A DNA stretch of 15,126 nucleotides from Streptococcaceae bacterium. GTDB taxonomy: Bacteria; Bacillota; Bacilli; Lactobacillales; Streptococcaceae. Where the stretch lies: assembly GCA_031270215.1 (NCBI GenBank), contig JAISYB010000105.1, positions 1 through 15,126 on the forward strand, given 5' to 3'. Shown here piece by piece: positions 1 through 6,677 of the stretch (its first letter is position 1; each line of letters begins with the position of its first letter). The notes below the pieces were generated by a model, which was not told where the DNA came from, did no database searches, and saw only the letters and a list, made by a program, of their open reading frames with translations. A program made the translations under genes and the position numbers.

Positions 1-1
1 T

Positions 2-62
2 TTTTCGTTTAATATCTTATACCTCACAGTTTAACAACTTCTCTATGGGACGTAAACGAAAA
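2..62. repeat. 10-bp inverted repeat at the window edge
   Basis: Positions 2-11 and 53-62 are perfect 10-bp inverted copies (TTTTCGTTTA / TAAACGAAAA) separated by 41 nt, just downstream of the sprT-like gene. There is no adjacent T-tract on the minus strand within the window, so it is not a convincing terminator for tex-sprT. The remaining bases of 1-83 hold no reading frame I can assign. Confidence 0.3.
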
Positions 63-83
63 CGCTCAGGTCATAAGATGGAC

Positions 84-527
84 TTATGCTTCAAGTATTT
101 GTTCAAGCTTCAGCTCTCCTAAACAAGCACCGCAACGATATTTTTTAGTGTCAACACGCCGAATACGCATTAGCTTTGCCTGACAATTCTGACAGCGATA
201 CAGATGATGGCTTCGCATAATGACCTTTGGAGCAAATCGTAGACCATCAACTTGTTTTAGCAACTGTTTAAAGTCACTATCCCTATGCTTATAACCTAAT
301 CCTTGGCGAAATAGGTGATAGTGACATAACTCATGACGCACGATTTGCCGAAATTCTTGGAGAGTGAGGTGCTGATACATCAATGGATTAAATGCCAAAT
401 GTAAAGCCTTTGGATAAAAGGTGCCACCGGTTGTTTTCAAACGCTTATTCCAAACAGCTTGATGTTCAAACGCCCAACCGAAATCCTCAAGTGACACCTG
501 ACGTACATAATCTTCAAGCTCAAGCAT
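84..527 (-). CDS. SprT-like zinc metalloprotease-family protein
   Basis: A 147-aa cytoplasmic protein of the SprT-like family. It has the zinc-protease motif HELCH (residues 65-69, HExxH). A C-terminal zinc ribbon follows with two CxxC pairs (C112/C115 and C132/C135). The length is normal for the short SprT-like proteins of streptococci and lactococci. In eukaryotes the related SPRTN domain digests DNA-protein crosslinks; the substrate of the short bacterial form is not known to me, so no precise reaction is claimed. The ATG lies inside the end of tex: the two genes overlap by 8 nt (520-527), implying translational coupling in one transcript. Tex next to SprT-like suggests a nucleic-acid-processing pair, but that is inference. 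Confidence 0.88.
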   Translation of the reverse strand: MLELEDYVRQVSLEDFGWAFEHQAVWNKRLKTTGGTFYPKALHLAFNPLMYQHLTLQEFRQIVRHELCHYHLFRQGLGYKHRDSDFKQLLKQVDGLRFAPKVIMRSHHLYRCQNCQAKLMRIRRVDTKKYRCGACLGELKLEQILEA

Positions 528-2673
528 CGGGAAGTCCTACCATTGACAAGCCGACTTTTTCTTTCTCTAGATCAATCTTAACTACCCAGACCTTAACAAC
601 ATCTCCAACTGCGACAACATCTCTTGGATGTTTGACAAATTTTTTGGCGAGTTTTGAAATATGTACCAGACCGTCATGCTTTACCCCAATATCAACGAAA
701 GCGCCAAAGTCGGTCACATTGCGCACCACACCCTCTAGCTTCTGACCTATGGTTAAATCCTTTATTGACAAGACGTCTGATTTTAAGACTGGTCTTTTTA
801 GATTATCTCGAATATCACGCCCCGGTTTTTGCAGATTTTCAATAATATCCGCAAGCGTTGAAGCACCAACTGCGAGCTTTTCAGCCATCGTAGAAACATT
901 GACACGACTAAGCTTCTCTATTGCCTCAACACTTCCCAGCGCTTTCTTATCAAGGCCCAATTCAGCAAGTAATCCTTCTGCAACCGGATAGCTCTCCGGA
1001 TGGATTGCCGTATTATCAAATGGATTACGACTTTCTAAAACACGTAAAAATCCTGCCGATTGTTCAAATGCCTTTGGACCTAAGCGAGGTACCTTCTTTA
1101 AAGCACTACGAGTTTTAATCAAACCATTTTCCTTACGAAAAGCAACGATATTGTTTGCAATCGTGCAGTTTAATCCGGCAACATGCGACAAAAGTTCAAC
1201 AGAAGCGGTGTTGAGATTAACACCGACTTGATTGACGACCATTTCAACGGTGAAATCCAAGCTGTCCGTCAATTGCTTTTGTGCAACATCATGCTGATAT
1301 TGCCCGACACCGATTGACTTAGGATCAATCTTAACCAGCTCAGCTAATGGATCTTGTATTCGTCTCGCAATTGAGATTGCACTGCGCTTTTCCACCGTTA
1401 AATCCGGAAATTCCCGTCTTGCATTCTCACTTGCGGAATAAACCGAAGCACCTGCCTCATTAGTAATCACATAATAGACTGGACGCGCTATTTTTTTAAG
1501 CTGTTCGGCAACAAATTGCTCAGACTCACGACTTGCCGTCCCATTACCAATCGAAATCATTGTTACCTGATACTTTTCAATTATTTCAACTAATCTTTGC
1601 GCCGCTGCCACAATTTCTTTTTGGCTCGCCGGCTTAACTGGATAAATGACTTCAACATGTAAAAGCTGTCCTGTCGCATCAACAACCGCTAATTTGGCAC
1701 CTGTTCGATAAGCTGGGTCAAAGCCTAGTACTACTTGACCTTTTAATGGTGATTGCAATAAAAGATTTTTTAAATTATCTGAAAAAACACTGATTGCACC
1801 CGTTTCAGCACGCTCTGTTAACTCGCCACGAATCTCCCGCTCAACTGCTGGCAAAAGAGATTTCTTCAATGCTATATCCACTGCACGTGTCAAATATTCC
1901 TCAGCACCACTTGCCTTAGTCACAAAGCGTGCCAAGTAAAAACGCTGAATTTTCTCAACATCATGTTCAAATTTAACCTTTAAAATCCCCAGTTTTTCGC
2001 CGCGATTAAGAGCGAGAATACGGTGGCTCGGTAGCTTATCAAGCTTTTCAGCAAATTGATAATACATTTCAAAGACTTTTTTCTCATCACAAGCTGCAGC
2101 CTTTAACTCGCTTGTTATCTGTGAAAAAGTTAAAACTTCACGACGCAGCCATTGCTTAAGCTTGACCTCCTCAGCAAAGCTTTCCACCAAAATATCGATC
2201 GCCCCAGCAAGTGCTGCCGCAGTCGTTGGTACTTCCTGAGTAATGAACTGCTCCGCCTGCTCTAAAACATCGTCCTCTTGCTTTAAAAGCATTGTAGCCA
2301 GCGGTAATAATCCAAGCGCTTTAGCCACGCTTGCCTTAGTTTTCTTCTTCCGCTTATATGGCAAATACAAATCTTCGACCTCTTGAAGCTTCTGCGCTGA
2401 TTCAATCTGTGCCGCCAGCTCCGAAGTCAATTTTCCCTGCTCCTCAATTGATTTCAAAACTGTAGCCTTGCGCTCAAACAGGCTCTTTTGCTTATCATAG
2501 GTATCAATGATTGACTTAATCTCAAGCTCATCAAGATTGCCTGTTGCTTCCTTGCGGTATCTGGCGATAAAGGGAATCGTATTGCCCTCATCGGTCAACT
2601 CCAGCACCTTTTGAATCTGAGTATTCTTAAACTCTAACTGTTGATTAACTGCTGCTAATATTTCTAAATTCAT
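520..2673 (-). CDS. tex: Tex family RNA-binding transcription accessory protein
   Basis: A 717-aa cytoplasmic protein of full family length. In order: an N-terminal Tex helical region (about residues 1-200, including the IPFIARYRKEATGNLDE segment and the LPYKRKKKTKASVAKA segment), and an RNase-H-like YqgF domain from about residue 313 (VLGFDPAYRTGAKLAVVD). Tandem helix-hairpin-helix segments follow at about 485-555 (NTASVELLSHVAGL, then KVPRLGPKAFEQSAGFLRV). A C-terminal S1 RNA-binding domain spans about 645-712 (VVRNVTDFGAFVDIGVKHDGLVH). Tex is the bacterial relative of eukaryotic Spt6 and affects transcription and virulence-gene expression in several bacteria. The start is ATG with GAGGTG five nt upstream. 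It is the first gene of the tex-sprT unit and diverges from the 69-aa gene. Confidence 0.96.
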   Translation of the reverse strand: MNLEILAAVNQQLEFKNTQIQKVLELTDEGNTIPFIARYRKEATGNLDELEIKSIIDTYDKQKSLFERKATVLKSIEEQGKLTSELAAQIESAQKLQEVEDLYLPYKRKKKTKASVAKALGLLPLATMLLKQEDDVLEQAEQFITQEVPTTAAALAGAIDILVESFAEEVKLKQWLRREVLTFSQITSELKAAACDEKKVFEMYYQFAEKLDKLPSHRILALNRGEKLGILKVKFEHDVEKIQRFYLARFVTKASGAEEYLTRAVDIALKKSLLPAVEREIRGELTERAETGAISVFSDNLKNLLLQSPLKGQVVLGFDPAYRTGAKLAVVDATGQLLHVEVIYPVKPASQKEIVAAAQRLVEIIEKYQVTMISIGNGTASRESEQFVAEQLKKIARPVYYVITNEAGASVYSASENARREFPDLTVEKRSAISIARRIQDPLAELVKIDPKSIGVGQYQHDVAQKQLTDSLDFTVEMVVNQVGVNLNTASVELLSHVAGLNCTIANNIVAFRKENGLIKTRSALKKVPRLGPKAFEQSAGFLRVLESRNPFDNTAIHPESYPVAEGLLAELGLDKKALGSVEAIEKLSRVNVSTMAEKLAVGASTLADIIENLQKPGRDIRDNLKRPVLKSDVLSIKDLTIGQKLEGVVRNVTDFGAFVDIGVKHDGLVHISKLAKKFVKHPRDVVAVGDVVKVWVVKIDLEKEKVGLSMVGLPDA

Positions 2674-2690
2674 AATTCACCTCGTCAATA

Positions 2691-2719
2691 AGTTTAACAC
2701 AACTCCTGCTTTGTGATAA
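2691..2719 (-). promoter_or_regulatory. Candidate tex promoter overlapping the divergent promoter
   Basis: On the minus strand a -35-like TTATCA (2714-2719) is followed 17 nt later by an extended -10, TGtTAAACT (hexamer 2691-2696). It lies base for base over the opposite-strand promoter at 2693-2722. The predicted leader would be only about 10 nt, starting close to the ribosome binding site, which lowers my confidence. Confidence 0.35.
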
Positions 2720-2722
2720 AAT
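2693..2722 (+). promoter_or_regulatory. Promoter of the 69-aa gene (extended -10)
   Basis: Extended -10 TGaTAAAAT (TG 2714-2715, hexamer 2717-2722) with a weak -35, TTTAAC (2693-2698), 18 nt upstream. The same TGnTAAAAT core precedes luxS and lepB, the other two plus-strand units. Confidence 0.55.
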
Positions 2723-2755
2723 ATAGCCATAACAAAATAACTGGAGGACAGCAAA

Positions 2756-2965
2756 ATGGCAATTAAAATGGAAAGAAACGACGATTTGGATAAATTATTT
2801 GAAAGCTTCGCCATTGACCCAAAGGCTAAAAATGAAGTTGATAAGCGCCAAGCAATCGAAAAAAAGCTTGTTGCAAACTTGGACGAGAACAAAACATCCG
2901 ATAAATTTATCAAATCAAAGAAGATTGATGACGTTAGAGCTAACAATACAAAAGTACAGTCCTAA
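2756..2965 (+). CDS. Small conserved cytoplasmic protein of unknown function
   Basis: A 69-aa highly charged protein (many K, D and E) with no membrane segment and no cysteine. It begins with a short region rich in D/L/F (DDLDKLFESFAI) and continues as a lysine/asparagine-rich, probably helical tail. It resembles the small uncharacterised proteins of similar length found in streptococci and lactococci, but I cannot name the family with certainty. A strong ribosome binding site (GGAGG, 2743-2747) and an extended -10 promoter support it as a real gene, and it ends before a clear terminator. It is monocistronic and divergent from tex. The reverse frame over the same bases lacks these signals. 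No function is proposed. Confidence 0.8.
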   Translation: MAIKMERNDDLDKLFESFAIDPKAKNEVDKRQAIEKKLVANLDENKTSDKFIKSKKIDDVRANNTKVQS

Positions 2966-2983
2966 AAGTGAACGGTACTTTTG
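2949..2983 (+). repeat. 9-bp inverted repeat spanning the stop codon
   Basis: CAAAAGTAC (2949-2957) and GTACTTTTG (2975-2983) are perfect inverted copies with a 17-nt loop. The stop codon of the 69-aa gene (2963-2965) sits in the loop. It is followed by TCTTAG rather than a T-run, so it is at best a weak first terminator or an mRNA-end stabiliser. Confidence 0.35.
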
Positions 2984-3011
2984 TCTTAGCGTTATTCTGA
3001 ATTAAGTTAAA

Positions 3012-3057
3012 AGCTGAAACAGTGGCACTTTAACGCCTTTGTTCCAGCTGCTTTTTT
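3012..3057 (+). terminator. Bidirectional rho-independent terminator
   Basis: AGCTGAAACA (3012-3021) pairs with TGTTCCAGCT (3040-3049), with one mismatch, followed by CTTTTTT on the plus strand. Read on the minus strand the same stem is followed by TTTTAACTT. It can therefore end both the 69-aa gene and the convergent 588-aa gene, whose stop codon abuts the T-run. Confidence 0.75.
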
Positions 3058-4822
3058 ATTTTGTTAAATTTTCAATCTCTAAGCTTTCAATTGTTGCAAA
3101 CTGTGTATCTGCTGTCACATTTGCTTTAAAGTGGACGGTATCTCCCGCTTCTAAAAATTGTGCGTATGGATAATTGTCGGTATTGATACTGAAAACTACC
3201 TTTTGACTGTCGAGTAAAAATGAAACGATTGTCCGCTTACCGTCAAAGGTTTGATTAACTCGCAAAGCAACACCGGAAAATTCCTTAAGCTTTGAGGAAT
3301 TTGTGCTTTGATTATTGCTCCCCTTTGTTGATAGATGTAAACGATAAGCATCTAATGCATCTTGTGCATTATCAGCGTCAACAACTATGTCATTATCTAC
3401 AGCATTGATATAAACATATTTTTTGAATATCCCTTTACTATCTAAGAGGCTAATAATCCACGTTGGTGTGCCGTCAATATTGTAAAGAACTGGCATTTTG
3501 GCATCCCATTTTTTCTCCGGATAAATCTTATCAGCAATTGAAATGGCACCGTCACTATCCATTATCCCACTTTTAGCATCACGATAATAAATCAATTGTC
3601 CACTTCTTGCATCAATCAATGAATAGCCGAGTGCTGAATCTTGATCCTCATTGCCGCTGGTAAAATCTGTAAAGTATTGCAGTCTACCTTTTTTATCTAG
3701 CATTGGTGTAATCTTACCTGAAGCATAAATCCCATTTTCTGTTGGGACTTTTAACCCACGCTTTGAACCAAACCAGCTTTGATTGAGCCAGCCGTTGACA
3801 TAGCGACCGTAGTATTCATTCATCTGACTAGCAGCGCTTGCCGTAATTGGTGCGTCAATAAAGCTTGGGGTTTTCTTGGCATCATAGAGCTTGACATCTC
3901 CTGTTATTGTATTAAGTACCGCTGTTTTTAATTCATTAAAATGCATTCTTCCGGAAACACCATACTCTCGGTACATCGTTTGGATATAATACGGTGTACC
4001 GTCATCTGAGATTTCCAGATTGATTTTACCACTACTTGCATAGGTTGGAAATTCCGCATATATCCTTCTTGCCGCATCATCACCAAAGAAGGCGCTTGGT
4101 GTATATTTCATCTTTTTCCTGATGAATTTCGGCTGTGCATTGACATCCGTAGCGCTGACAATGAAGTAACCTGGCACACTTTTATTTTTCAACCATTTAA
4201 AGAAACCATTGAACTCAACTGTCGCTACATAAACATACTGTCCGTCAACAACCTGTGCTGTCAAACCGTCCAACTCATACATATTTGAGTTTGGAATAAC
4301 TGAAAACATCTGCTGCATTTTCCGCTTTGCCGTTTCAGGCGCTAAGGCAATCGGCATTTCCTTGGTTGATGTCAAAAGCGGTGCTTTCTTTTGTGTCTTT
4401 GTTTCGATACTTTGATAAACTTCATTGATTGACGTAATCCTATAAATACTACGACCAACCGCAAACACGACAATCAATCCAAAAATTGCAAGTGCTAAGG
4501 TAAAAGCTTTGCCTGCTAAACGCTCATTATTTTTAGCTTCATTCACAAAGCGCTGCCTTGGTTTTCTATCTACCACTAGAACCGTTTGAAAGAACAGATT
4601 AATTAATGCCGCAAACAAGGCAAATACTAGATTAAACAAAATCAGCTTTGATAAGTTTTTCTCCAGCATAATCATATAGAATACACCGTATAAAATAATA
4701 AATTCAGTAATAGTACTGCCAATCAACCATTTCAATCGCCTTGCAAAAGCAAAATAAAGTAAATTGCTAATGACAACTCCAATTGAAAACACTGCTGTAA
4801 CGGATATAAAATCAATAAACAT
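3056..4822 (-). CDS. Membrane-anchored extracytoplasmic protein with four PepSY-like repeats
   Basis: 588 aa from the ATG, which is preceded by AAGGAG at a 7-nt spacing; a GTG one codon upstream is less well placed. Four hydrophobic segments (about residues 4-28, 33-54, 60-85, 106-127) carry positive loops (ARRLKW; DRKPRQRF...) that put the C-terminal 460 residues outside the cell. That part contains no cysteine. I see four copies of a pattern made of a short helix, then a beta stretch with D/G-G-x-P-x-Y/W-x-I, then a strand ending in (I/V)(D/N)A-x-(T/S)G. They lie near residues 165-230, 248-320, 330-418 and 425-490. This is reminiscent of PepSY/YcdB-type repeats. A final beta-rich module (about 515-588) looks OB-like. 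The specific family and function are not recognised. It is the second gene after a 53-aa membrane protein, with a 12-nt gap. Confidence 0.82.
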   Translation of the reverse strand: MFIDFISVTAVFSIGVVISNLLYFAFARRLKWLIGSTITEFIILYGVFYMIMLEKNLSKLILFNLVFALFAALINLFFQTVLVVDRKPRQRFVNEAKNNERLAGKAFTLALAIFGLIVVFAVGRSIYRITSINEVYQSIETKTQKKAPLLTSTKEMPIALAPETAKRKMQQMFSVIPNSNMYELDGLTAQVVDGQYVYVATVEFNGFFKWLKNKSVPGYFIVSATDVNAQPKFIRKKMKYTPSAFFGDDAARRIYAEFPTYASSGKINLEISDDGTPYYIQTMYREYGVSGRMHFNELKTAVLNTITGDVKLYDAKKTPSFIDAPITASAASQMNEYYGRYVNGWLNQSWFGSKRGLKVPTENGIYASGKITPMLDKKGRLQYFTDFTSGNEDQDSALGYSLIDARSGQLIYYRDAKSGIMDSDGAISIADKIYPEKKWDAKMPVLYNIDGTPTWIISLLDSKGIFKKYVYINAVDNDIVVDADNAQDALDAYRLHLSTKGSNNQSTNSSKLKEFSGVALRVNQTFDGKRTIVSFLLDSQKVVFSINTDNYPYAQFLEAGDTVHFKANVTADTQFATIESLEIENLTK

Positions 4823-4834
4823 CACTTTACTCCT

Positions 4835-4996
4835 TTATCTGAAATATTTTCTTCTGCACTGCTCAATAACAGATACGATAATTAAAACGGCAATTAACCA
4901 AAAAATTATCGAAAAAATCGCTGAAAAAATGCTTAATAAAAGCTTTAAAATAACAATGGCAACAATCACTTCGCCAATAAAAATTAGATATTTCAT
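4835..4996 (-). CDS. 53-aa hydrophobic small membrane protein
   Basis: A short gene starting at ATG 4994-4996 and ending with TAA 4835-4837. The product is almost entirely hydrophobic: MKYLIFIGEVIVAIVILKLL, then a second aliphatic/phenylalanine-rich stretch to about residue 44, then a charged tail containing EQCRRKYFR. It could be one long or two short membrane segments, with the basic tail in the cytoplasm. A ribosome binding site (GGAGAGG) lies just upstream. Its stop lies next to the AAGGAG that serves the 588-aa gene, so the two are almost certainly co-transcribed and perhaps form a complex. No family is recognised. Below 60 codons, it would be missed by ordinary length cutoffs. Confidence 0.75.
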   Translation of the reverse strand: MKYLIFIGEVIVAIVILKLLLSIFSAIFSIIFWLIAVLIIVSVIEQCRRKYFR

Positions 4997-5042
4997 TTTA
5001 GACCTCTCCTTTACGTAATAGAATTAATTCACCCATGACAAC

Positions 5043-5051
5043 ATCTTAACA
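5043..5051 (-). promoter_or_regulatory. Candidate promoter of the small membrane protein operon
   Basis: Minus-strand extended -10 TGtTAAGAT (hexamer 5043-5048). The position 17 nt upstream (TTTTAA) is a poor -35. The 9-bp inverted repeat at 5060-5087 covers this spacer/-35 region. A competing candidate is TTGTCA with a TATTAC -10 nearer the gene, spaced 15 nt. Confidence 0.35.
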
Positions 5052-5059
5052 TAGTTTTC

Positions 5060-5087
5060 TCAGCCTTAAAATCATCCATAAGGCTGA
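5060..5087. promoter_or_regulatory. Inverted repeat between divergent promoters (possible operator)
   Basis: TCAGCCTTA (5060-5068) and TAAGGCTGA (5079-5087) are perfect 9-bp inverted copies with a 10-nt spacer. They lie between the extended -10 of luxS (5092-5100) and the opposing candidate -10 (5043-5051). Neither side has a T-run, so it is not a terminator. Its position suits a dimeric repressor acting on both directions; the regulator is unknown. Confidence 0.4.
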
Positions 5088-5091
5088 AATG

Positions 5092-5100
5092 TGGTAAAAT
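5092..5100 (+). promoter_or_regulatory. luxS-zur promoter (extended -10)
   Basis: TGgTAAAAT with TG at 5092-5093 and the hexamer at 5095-5100, 43 nt before the luxS ATG. No good -35 is present at 16-18 nt, as expected for an extended -10 promoter. Confidence 0.55.
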
Positions 5101-5143
5101 GGTTGAAATGAATAGCTAATATATTTTGAAAAGGAGTTTTTAT

Positions 5144-5617
5144 ATGGCAGAAGTAGAAAGCTTTACACTAGATCATACAAAGGTTATTGCGCCTTACGTT
5201 CGTTTTATCACAGTTGAGCATGGTCCTAAGGGAGATGCGATTTCAAATTTTGATGTCAGATTGGTTCAGCCAAATGTTCAAGAAATTCCGACTGCTGGCT
5301 TGCATACGATTGAACATCTTTCTGCTGGTATTTTACGTGATTATCTAGATGGCATCATTGACATTAGCCCTTTTGGTTGCCGAACTGGCTTTCATTTGAT
5401 TACTTGGGGCACACCAACGGCACATGAGGTTGCTATTGCTTTGAAGAAAACTTTTGAAACAATCGTTAATGAGATTACTTGGGAAAAAGTTCCAGCAGTT
5501 GACATTAAATCCTGCGGTAATTACAAAGACCACTCACTATTTTCCGCAAAGGAATGGCTCAAGCTCATTCTTGAAGCAGGTATTAGCGAGGACGCTTTTG
5601 TTAGAAAAGTCGTTTGA
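5144..5617 (+). CDS. luxS: S-ribosylhomocysteine lyase LuxS
   Basis: 157 aa. LuxS cleaves S-ribosylhomocysteine to homocysteine and 4,5-dihydroxy-2,3-pentanedione, the AI-2 precursor, in the activated methyl cycle; it is a cytoplasmic metalloenzyme dimer. Visible landmarks are the N-terminal ESFxLDH/APYVR segment and metal ligands and catalytic Glu in HTIEH (H54, E57, H58). The catalytic cysteine lies in SPFGCRTG (C79), and the third metal ligand C124 in SCGNYKDHSLFSAKEW. The ATG at 5144 is chosen because AAGGAG lies 7 nt upstream and the product then starts as in family members; a TTG 18 nt earlier extends the frame but has no ribosome binding site. The zur gene follows after 13 nt. Confidence 0.97.
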   Translation: MAEVESFTLDHTKVIAPYVRFITVEHGPKGDAISNFDVRLVQPNVQEIPTAGLHTIEHLSAGILRDYLDGIIDISPFGCRTGFHLITWGTPTAHEVAIALKKTFETIVNEITWEKVPAVDIKSCGNYKDHSLFSAKEWLKLILEAGISEDAFVRKVV

Positions 5618-5630
5618 CAAGGGAGAAGCT

Positions 5631-6092
5631 ATGACACAATTAACACCTTCTGTGACCTTTGCTCTTGCAAAGCTCAAAGAGCATGGCTATAAATATACGC
5701 TAAAGCGAGAAATAATTTTAACTTTTCTAGCACAAAAAAATTGCTACACAAGTGCTAAGGAAATTTATAACCATCTAAAGCAATCCTTTAAGGGCGTTAG
5801 CTACGACACAATTTACCGAAACCTAGATACTCTGGTTTCGCTGGATTTGGTAGAAGTGACAGAGCTTTCAAATGAACAAAAATTCTTATTCCACCGTGAA
5901 GGAGCGTTTTATAGTCATCATCATCACTTTATTTGTACTTATTGCGGCTTTATCAAGGAAATCGCACTATGCCCAATCAGCGACATGACTGCTGATTTAG
6001 ATGATTATCATATAGAAGGACATAAATTTGAAATCTACGGTATGTGCCCGCAATGTATCAAAGAAAAAGCACAAGTATCACAGCTCAACTGA
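5631..6092 (+). CDS. zur: Fur-family zinc uptake regulator (Zur type)
   Basis: 153 aa. An N-terminal winged helix (about residues 8-85; recognition region VSYDTIYRNLDTL) precedes a metal-binding dimerisation domain with the HHHHF cluster (96-100), C102/C105 and C139/C142. The last four are the structural zinc cysteines of Fur proteins. The run TELSNEQKFLF...HHHHFICTYCG...CP...DLDDYHIEGHKFEIYGMCPQC closely follows Bacillus subtilis Zur, as I remember it, rather than Fur or PerR, so zinc is the likely signal. It would act as a zinc-loaded repressor of uptake genes. The start is ATG with AAGGGAG; an upstream extension inside luxS is out of frame with it and lacks a ribosome binding site. The Zur subtype is inference, the Fur fold is not in doubt. 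Confidence 0.9.
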   Translation: MTQLTPSVTFALAKLKEHGYKYTLKREIILTFLAQKNCYTSAKEIYNHLKQSFKGVSYDTIYRNLDTLVSLDLVEVTELSNEQKFLFHREGAFYSHHHHFICTYCGFIKEIALCPISDMTADLDDYHIEGHKFEIYGMCPQCIKEKAQVSQLN

Positions 6093-6210
6093 AAGCTCAA
6101 GATTTAGAACGTTTCACTAATTACTATGGAACAAATAGATAAGAAGATCCGGCAGAAGATTCTTGCCTATTAGATGAAAGCCTAGAAAATCAACTAGCCA
6201 CTCATGCAAG

Positions 6211-6257
6211 AAAGGAAGGAAAAGGGCACTTCACCCTCACCCTACCTTCCTTTTTTT
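6211..6257 (+). terminator. Terminator of luxS-zur
   Basis: AAAGGAAGG (6211-6219) pairs perfectly with CCTTCCTTT (6245-6253), with further AGGG/CCCT pairing inside, followed by TTTT. On the minus strand, where ssb ends at 6256, the same stem is only followed by CTTGCATG, so it would be weaker in that direction. Confidence 0.8.
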
Positions 6258-6657
6258 AGAACGGTAATTCTTCCTCCGCTAAATCTAACGGGTCGCTATC
6301 AGCTGGCTGATTGCTTTTCTCCCGAAGCTCCCTGATTGCTTTACTTTCTAAGAAAGAAAATGCTGTGCAAATAATTTCTGTTAAAAAATGACGCTTGCCA
6401 TTAGCATCCTCATAGTTGCGACTGCGCAGCTCACCTTCAACAGCTAGCATGCTTCCCTTGCCTGCATAGCTAACTAAGGTTTCGGCTGATTTCCCCCAAA
6501 TCGTCACATCTAAAAAGTCCGTTTGCTTTTTGCCTTCTGAATTCTTAAACTTTCTATCCACTGCTAATTTGAAACGTGCAACAACTTTTCCGGATGGAAT
6601 GGTTTTAATCTCTGGATCTTTCGTTAAACGTCCTGTTAAAATCACTCTGTTAATCAT
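6256..6657 (-). CDS. ssbB: Single-stranded DNA-binding protein, competence type (SsbB-like)
   Basis: 133 aa from ATG 6655-6657. The AAGGAGG lies 8 nt upstream of this ATG, while a GTG three codons earlier overlaps that site and is rejected. An OB-fold occupies about residues 1-105 (INRVILTGRLTKDPE at the start, DFLDVTIWGKSAE in the middle). A shortened linker leads to the acidic tip DLAEEELPF used for partner binding. The short linker and total length fit SsbB/CilA-type proteins rather than the longer housekeeping SSB of about 165 aa. It is not in an rpsF-ssb-rpsR operon. The upstream element shared with comGA supports competence regulation. It would coat incoming single strands during transformation. 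The symbol is inferred from length and promoter. Confidence 0.88.
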   Translation of the reverse strand: MINRVILTGRLTKDPEIKTIPSGKVVARFKLAVDRKFKNSEGKKQTDFLDVTIWGKSAETLVSYAGKGSMLAVEGELRSRNYEDANGKRHFLTEIICTAFSFLESKAIRELREKSNQPADSDPLDLAEEELPF

Positions 6658-6677
6658 AATACTCACCTCCTTAATAT

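Noticed and set aside
3..116. Plus-strand open frame (…MGRKRKRSGHKMD…) entering from the left edge and overlapping the 3' end of the sprT-like gene
   Set aside because: Open for only 37 codons, no recognisable family, and its end runs antisense inside a well-supported gene. Could be the C-terminus of a gene outside the window but cannot be supported.
2677..2946. Minus-strand 89-codon hydrophobic frame opposite the 69-aa gene
   Set aside because: It is the antisense shadow of the charged 69-aa gene. It lacks a ribosome binding site, while the plus-strand frame has promoter, GGAGG and terminator.
4764..5018. Plus-strand 84-codon frame
   Set aside because: Antisense to the 53-aa small membrane gene and the start of the 588-aa gene; no ribosome binding site.
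5011..5030. Possible Zur box (ACGTAATAGAATTAATT) near the small membrane operon
   Set aside because: Only the left half resembles the Bacillus Zur half-site; the right half does not complete the palindrome.
5454..5630. In-frame upstream extension of zur into luxS
   Set aside because: The extension is luxS coding sequence read in another frame. The ATG at 5631 has AAGGGAG and gives the normal Zur N-terminus.
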